The position numbers and the translations under genes were made by a program. The notes below the pieces were generated by a model that saw nothing but the letters and a program-made list of their open reading frames with translations, had not been told where the DNA came from and did no database searches. 64,000 nucleotides of DNA from an uncultured Ruminococcus sp. Its GTDB lineage: Bacteria; Bacillota; Clostridia; Lachnospirales; Lachnospiraceae. Position 1 is the first letter of the stretch, and each line of letters starts with the position of its first letter. Location: assembly GCA_900541505.1 (NCBI GenBank), contig UQKK01000011.1:22102-86101 (forward strand), written 5' to 3'. Below, piece by piece: positions 60,027 through 64,000 of this stretch.

Positions 60027-60575
60027 ATGGGTGTGTTTGATAAATTTCTGGACATCATGAAATTAAACGAAGACGATTACGACGACGATGATTTCTATGA
60101 TGAGGAAGAGTTTTACGATGAGGAATATGAAGAACCCAAGCCTCGTCGCTCTCTGTTTGGAAAGAAGAGTAATAATAAAGATAATTATGATGATTTCGAC
60201 ATGGAAGAGGAGCAGAAGTTCCAGCCTGCCAGCAGTAAAGTGACACCTATGCGTCAGCCTGCATCCAGGAGAAATAACAGCGGCAACATGGAAGTATGCG
60301 TTGTAAAACCGACTTCTGTGGACGATTCCCGTGAGATTACAGAGACACTTCTCTCCGGACGTACCGTGATACTTAATCTGGAAGGGATGGACCTTGAGAT
60401 TGCGCAGAGGATTATCGACTTTATCTCCGGCGCGACCTTCGCCATCAGCGGAAACCTGCAGAAGATTTCCAATTACATATTCCTCGTGACTCCGACAAAT
60501 GTCGATATTTCCGGCGATTTGCAGGACCTTCTCGGCGGTTCCATGGAGACACCGAGTGTCCGGGGAAGATATTAA
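60027..60575 (+). CDS. sepF: Cell division protein SepF
   Basis: SepF binds FtsZ and the membrane and stabilises the division ring. The 182-residue protein has an N-terminal amphipathic helix (MGVFDKFLDIMKL), a very acidic linker (residues 14-40, rich in D and E), and the C-terminal domain with VVKPTSVDDSREITETLLSG and LNLEGMDLEIAQRIIDFISG. It starts after AGGAGTG. Confidence 0.95.
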   Translation: MGVFDKFLDIMKLNEDDYDDDDFYDEEEFYDEEYEEPKPRRSLFGKKSNNKDNYDDFDMEEEQKFQPASSKVTPMRQPASRRNNSGNMEVCVVKPTSVDDSREITETLLSGRTVILNLEGMDLEIAQRIIDFISGATFAISGNLQKISNYIFLVTPTNVDISGDLQDLLGGSMETPSVRGRY

Positions 60576-60648
60576 GTTATTGCGATATTAAGATATAACA
60601 GGCGTAAAAGACATGCAGAAACAATCACAGCAGAAAGAGGAGCAGCTT

Positions 60649-61410
60649 ATGGAGAAGCGATTTACAGAGCTTTCCAGGCTTGCCTATCAGCGTGATATCA
60701 TCACGTATTCCGATTTTCTGAATTTGAATGAACTCAATATATTACATACCCTGCCAAAGGACGAGCTATACTCAAGATATCTCGTTTTTGGAGGGTATGA
60801 CTTAGCAGAGCGTCAGATGGCGGCATTTCTCCCTGATGCTCTTTATTTGCGTTGGAAGGAATCTCCTTCCTATGAGGATATCCCGTTCCCCTTCTCTGTC
60901 CTGGAAATCTCCCCGCTCCATCCCAAATATGCGGAGGTCTTGACTCACCGGGACTATCTGGGCGCTATCCTTAATCTTGGGATTGAGCGCTGCAAAATCG
61001 GCGATATCCTGATAGAGGAGAAAAAAGCATACCTGTTTGTCCAAAATGGTCTGAAGGATTTTCTGACAGACGAATTGACACGCATCCGGCATACAGCCGT
61101 GGCAGTAAAGGAATGTGAGAAAAGCGGCTTTACCTATGTGCCTCGCTATGAGGAGATAAAAGGCACCATCGCTTCCGTGCGGCTGGACAGCCTTCTGTCT
61201 CTCGCCTTTTCTTCCTCCCGCACACGCCTTTCTCCTCTGATTGAAGGAGCGAAAGTATTCGTGAATGGGAAGCTTGTCACCAGCAACGGATATGCAGTGA
61301 AAGAGGGGGATATTATCTCTGTCCGGGGAATGGGAAAATTTTCCTATGAGGGTATGATTTCAAAAACCAAAAAGAACCGAATCTATGTGATGGTGCATAA
61401 ATATATTTAG
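60649..61410 (+). CDS. YlmH-like RNA-binding protein with S4 domain
   Basis: A 253-residue protein of the YlmH group found with sepF in Gram-positive bacteria. The N-terminal part includes YSDFLNLNEL and FGGYDLAERQMAAFLPD, and the C-terminal S4 domain is VRLDSLLSLAFSSSRTRLSP. The start was set to ATG 60649, seven bases after GAGGAG, in place of ATG 60613. It has been linked to ribosome quality control in relatives. Confidence 0.92.
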   Translation: MEKRFTELSRLAYQRDIITYSDFLNLNELNILHTLPKDELYSRYLVFGGYDLAERQMAAFLPDALYLRWKESPSYEDIPFPFSVLEISPLHPKYAEVLTHRDYLGAILNLGIERCKIGDILIEEKKAYLFVQNGLKDFLTDELTRIRHTAVAVKECEKSGFTYVPRYEEIKGTIASVRLDSLLSLAFSSSRTRLSPLIEGAKVFVNGKLVTSNGYAVKEGDIISVRGMGKFSYEGMISKTKKNRIYVMVHKYI

Positions 61411-61497
61411 TGATATATTTACTGACTTACACACGTATTCAGTGATATATTTGCCTGCACATAACATGTGGAAATATACAGAGACCAGGAGGCATAT

Positions 61498-62019
61498 ATG
61501 AAACCAGACAGAAGTAAAAACGTAAAAGCCCTGTTCTGGGCGTGCATCGGCTTTGCCGCGGCACTGCTCTTCGACCAGTACACCAAATATCTCGCTGTTG
61601 CTCATCTGAAAGAGCAGAAGCCTTTTGTGCTGATTGACGGCGTCTTCAGCCTGACCTATCTGGAGAACCGTGGGGCAGCCTTTGGTCTGTTCCAGAACAA
61701 ACAATATCTCTTTGTGGCAGGAGCCGCCATCATCCTCATTTTAGTTGTATTTCTCTATGTCCGTATGCCGTTAAGTGTGAGATACTGTCCCCTGCGCATA
61801 TGCGGTGTACTTTTATGCGCAGGCGCGGTGGGAAATATGATTGACCGCCTCCGTCTGAACTATGTAGTAGACTTTTTTTATTTTGAGCTGATTGATTTCC
61901 CAATCTTCAATGTGGCAGACTGCTACGTGGTTATCGCCTGCTTCCTTTTTGTGATACTCATTTTATTCTATTATAAGGACGAGGACCTTCAGTTCTTAAG
62001 TATCCGCAAAAAAGGATAA
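61498..62019 (+). CDS. lspA: Lipoprotein signal peptidase LspA
   Basis: An aspartyl membrane peptidase that cleaves prolipoprotein signals, such as those of the two binding lipoproteins in this window. The 173-residue protein has four hydrophobic segments. NRGAAFG, GAVGNMIDRLRLNYVVDFFYF and FNVADCYV hold the catalytic aspartates. ATG 61498 follows CCAGGAGG; the longer frame from 61468 is not supported. Confidence 0.96.
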   Translation: MKPDRSKNVKALFWACIGFAAALLFDQYTKYLAVAHLKEQKPFVLIDGVFSLTYLENRGAAFGLFQNKQYLFVAGAAIILILVVFLYVRMPLSVRYCPLRICGVLLCAGAVGNMIDRLRLNYVVDFFYFELIDFPIFNVADCYVVIACFLFVILILFYYKDEDLQFLSIRKKG

Positions 62020-62052
62020 CCGGTTACAATTGGCAAGGGAGAGAAGTGGAGC

Positions 62053-62973
62053 ATGGAAGAGATTGTATTAAGAGCAGAGGGCAGTGACAAAGAACGCATC
62101 GACAAGTTCCTCTCCGGGGAACTGACAGACCTTTCCCGTTCTCATCTGCAAAAGCTCTTAAAAGACGGATATGTCACTGTCAACGGAAATGTCGTAAAAG
62201 CCAATTATAAGGTCACTGACAATGACGAAATCAGGGTCTGCATCCCGGAATTAAAGATTCCCGATATCGTGCCGGAGGACATTCCACTGGATATCCTCTA
62301 TGAGGACGAGGATATCCTGGTTGTGAACAAACCAAAACAGATGGTCGTCCATCCTGCCGCAGGGCATTACAGCCACACATTGGTGAATGCGGTCTTATTT
62401 CACTGCGGAGAGCATCTCTCAGGCATAAACGGGGTCGCCCGTCCCGGCATTGTGCACCGCATTGATATGGATACCACAGGTTCACTGGTCATCTGTAAGA
62501 ATGACCGGGCGCACCAAATTTTGGCAGAACAGTTAAAGGACCACCATATCACAAGAAAATATCATGCCATTGTCCACGGCAATCTAAAGGCGGATACAGG
62601 GACAATCAATGCTCCCATAGGACGTCACCCCATTGACCGAAAGAAAATGAGTACCCGCGCCGCAAACGGCAGGGAAGCGGTTACCCATTACAGGGTGCTT
62701 CAGCGTTTCGGTCAGTTCACTTATATTGAATGTGAGCTGGAGACCGGTCGCACCCATCAAATCCGCGTCCATATGGCTAGTATCGGTCATCCTATATTGG
62801 GAGACAGTGTATACGGTCCCGCAAAGTGTCCTTTTAAACTGCAGGGGCAGACACTGCACGCGAAAATTTTAGGTTTCCGGCATCCGAGTACCGGGGAATA
62901 TGTAGAATTTGACGCGCCTCTGCCGCAATATTTTTCAGAACTTATCAGGAAACTTTCCTCCACAAAAAAATGA
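62053..62973 (+). CDS. RluD-type pseudouridine synthase
   Basis: A 306-residue RNA pseudouridine synthase. The N-terminal S4 domain is IDKFLSGELTDLSRSHLQKL, and the catalytic motif is RPGIVHRIDMDTTGSLVICK, with the aspartate acting on uridine. LETGRTHQIRVHMASIGHPI is a further family stretch. It directly follows lspA, as in most Firmicutes. The family modifies 23S rRNA near positions 1911-1917 in known cases, but the target here is not shown. Confidence 0.94.
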   Translation: MEEIVLRAEGSDKERIDKFLSGELTDLSRSHLQKLLKDGYVTVNGNVVKANYKVTDNDEIRVCIPELKIPDIVPEDIPLDILYEDEDILVVNKPKQMVVHPAAGHYSHTLVNAVLFHCGEHLSGINGVARPGIVHRIDMDTTGSLVICKNDRAHQILAEQLKDHHITRKYHAIVHGNLKADTGTINAPIGRHPIDRKKMSTRAANGREAVTHYRVLQRFGQFTYIECELETGRTHQIRVHMASIGHPILGDSVYGPAKCPFKLQGQTLHAKILGFRHPSTGEYVEFDAPLPQYFSELIRKLSSTKK

Positions 62974-63072
62974 TTTTTTGATATCTGACATATCCCCCAG
63001 GCAATACTTTTTTGCGTAGTGGCTTAAATGAAATCTATTGTGGAATTCGTCTCCGGCGCGCGAACTTTTTCA

Positions 63073-63101
63073 TTGTAAAAAAAGTGATTTTTCGCTATAA
63101 T
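63073..63101 (+). promoter_or_regulatory. Predicted sigma-A promoter of the cytidylate-kinase-like gene
   Basis: TTGTAA (63073-63078) and TATAAT (63096-63101) with a 17-base spacer. The gene starts 69 bases downstream. Confidence 0.65.
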
Positions 63102-63170
63102 ATTATAATAAACTAGTTGTTTTGCCGTCTGGCATAATGACACTGTGTTTCGGTAAAGGAGATGACTGGT

Positions 63171-63818
63171 ATGAAGACAAACACAATTATTACCATTGGA
63201 CGTGAATTTGGAAGTGCCGGAAGGGAGATTGGCTACAAGGTTGCCGAGTATTTTGGAATCAAGCTCTATGATAAGGAAATGCTGGCGCGCGCGGCGAAAG
63301 AGAGCGGTATCTGTGAGGAAATTTTTGAGACACACGATGAGAAGCCCACGAACAGCTTTTTGTATTCTCTGGTGATGGATACCTATTCCATGGGATATTC
63401 CGGAAACACTTACACAGATATGCCTATCAATCACAAGGTTTTTCTCGCACAGTTTGACGCCATCAAGAAGATTGCGGATGAGGGTCCCTGTATCCTGGTC
63501 GGGAGATGTGCAGATTATGCACTGGAATCCTATCCCAATGTGGTGAGTGTCTTTATCCACGCAGATTTGGATGCGCGTATCCGCCGAATTGCGAGGATTT
63601 ATGACCTGACGGACGCGAAAGCGAAAGACTTGATTATCAAGACTGATAAGAAGCGTTCCAGCTATTACAACTACTATACCAATAAGAAATGGTCCAACGC
63701 GGACAGCTATGAATTGTGCTTAAACAGCGCAGCACTGGGTGTTGAGGGAACCGCGAAGGTCATCGAACAATATGTGGCTTTAAAAGAGAGCATCCCAGCG
63801 ACAGAACGTAAAGTTTGA
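63171..63818 (+). CDS. Cytidylate-kinase-like protein
   Basis: A 215-residue P-loop-type protein of the cytidylate-kinase-like family. The N terminus ITIGREFGSAGREIGYKVAE is diagnostic of the group; GPCILVGRCADYAL and VFIHADLDARIRRI follow. It is not the canonical CMP kinase, and its substrate is not established. The start was set to ATG 63171, nine bases after AAAGGAG; ATG 63162 sits too close to that site. It has its own promoter and a terminator. Confidence 0.9.
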   Translation: MKTNTIITIGREFGSAGREIGYKVAEYFGIKLYDKEMLARAAKESGICEEIFETHDEKPTNSFLYSLVMDTYSMGYSGNTYTDMPINHKVFLAQFDAIKKIADEGPCILVGRCADYALESYPNVVSVFIHADLDARIRRIARIYDLTDAKAKDLIIKTDKKRSSYYNYYTNKKWSNADSYELCLNSAALGVEGTAKVIEQYVALKESIPATERKV

Positions 63819-63904
63819 TGTGCGATGAAAGAAATTTGAAGTATAGATGAAAAATTTCAGATGGAAATTCTTGCTGTGACTACCAGTAAGATAGTAAAAA
63901 TAGA

Positions 63905-63938
63905 GCGCCGGTTTTGTAAAAATTCACAAAACCGGCGC
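63905..63938 (+). terminator. Terminator of the cytidylate-kinase-like gene
   Basis: GCGCCGGTTTTGT (63905-63917) pairs with ACAAAACCGGCGC (63926-63938); CTTTTC follows. Confidence 0.8.
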
Positions 63939-63963
63939 CTTTTCATTGCGGGTCGGATAGACC

Positions 63964-63992
63964 CTGTTGAGTACGTTGGAGTTTCTCAACAG
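63964..63992. repeat. 8-bp inverted repeat at the window end
   Basis: CTGTTGAG (63964-63971) and CTCAACAG (63985-63992) are exact inverted repeats with a 13-base loop. Its purpose is unknown, as the sequence is cut at 64000. Confidence 0.35.
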
Positions 63993-64000
63993 AGAAACGG

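Overview
The window looks like the chromosome of a Gram-positive anaerobe of the class Clostridia, most likely family Lachnospiraceae. The evidence is the order mutS-mutL-miaA-methionine gamma-lyase-like gene on the left, radC-mreBCD-PBP2-minCDE-rodA-mgsA-DacF on the right, then a YggS-SepF-YlmH-LspA-RluD run. AGGAGG-type ribosome sites, TTG/GTG starts and a MutL of the endonuclease type agree with this. No tRNA, rRNA, CRISPR array, integrase or phage gene was seen.

Left core (1-7814): DNA mismatch repair (mutS is cut by the window edge), tRNA prenylation, a PLP enzyme and an HI0933-type flavoprotein, tightly packed and partly overlapping. It ends at an IS200/IS605-type element (about 7815-9391). 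In that element the TnpA transposase is wrecked but TnpB and a structured right end are intact. It is followed by a decayed PucR-type regulator carrying a perfect 19-bp hairpin.

Accessory block (about 9.4-44.9 kb), part 1: a GT2 glycosyltransferase and SDR dehydrogenase, a lipoprotein sugar-binding protein, two double-domain VOC proteins, an MBL hydrolase, a ROK kinase on the opposite strand, a phosphopantetheinyl transferase, a second sugar-binding protein with its ABC ATPase and permease, another GT2, and an alpha/beta hydrolase. Next come a long hairpin and a HipA-like kinase remnant.

Accessory block, part 2: a PucR-type regulator, an amidohydrolase, a phosphate acyltransferase, and six paralogous HSL-like alpha/beta hydrolases. 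Interleaved with the hydrolases are an acyl-carrier-protein-like gene, a small protein that looks like half a hydrolase without its serine, an MFS carrier and a TetR regulator. A second GT2-SDR pair follows, then a cofactor-less SDR-like protein, a glycerol-dehydrogenase-like enzyme, a TupA-type ATP-grasp protein and, convergent to it, a GT2/ATP-grasp fusion. The hydrolase array with its carrier protein is the best candidate here for an undescribed system. A working idea, not proven, is that an imported acylated or otherwise esterified sugar-like compound is de-esterified and oxidised or re-glycosylated, with acyl groups passing through a carrier protein and acyl phosphate.

Right core (45.0-64 kb): an FAD-dependent dehydrogenase, radC, then cell shape, septum placement and wall synthesis genes (mreB, mreC, mreD, PBP2, minC, minD, minE, rodA), methylglyoxal synthase, a D,D-carboxypeptidase, a DUF378 protein, a HlyD-like protein, a YggS-sepF-ylmH-lspA-rluD run, and a cytidylate-kinase-like protein with a clear promoter and terminator.

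All functions were read from the sequence by eye. Family assignments rest on motifs and recalled family features; no database search was run.
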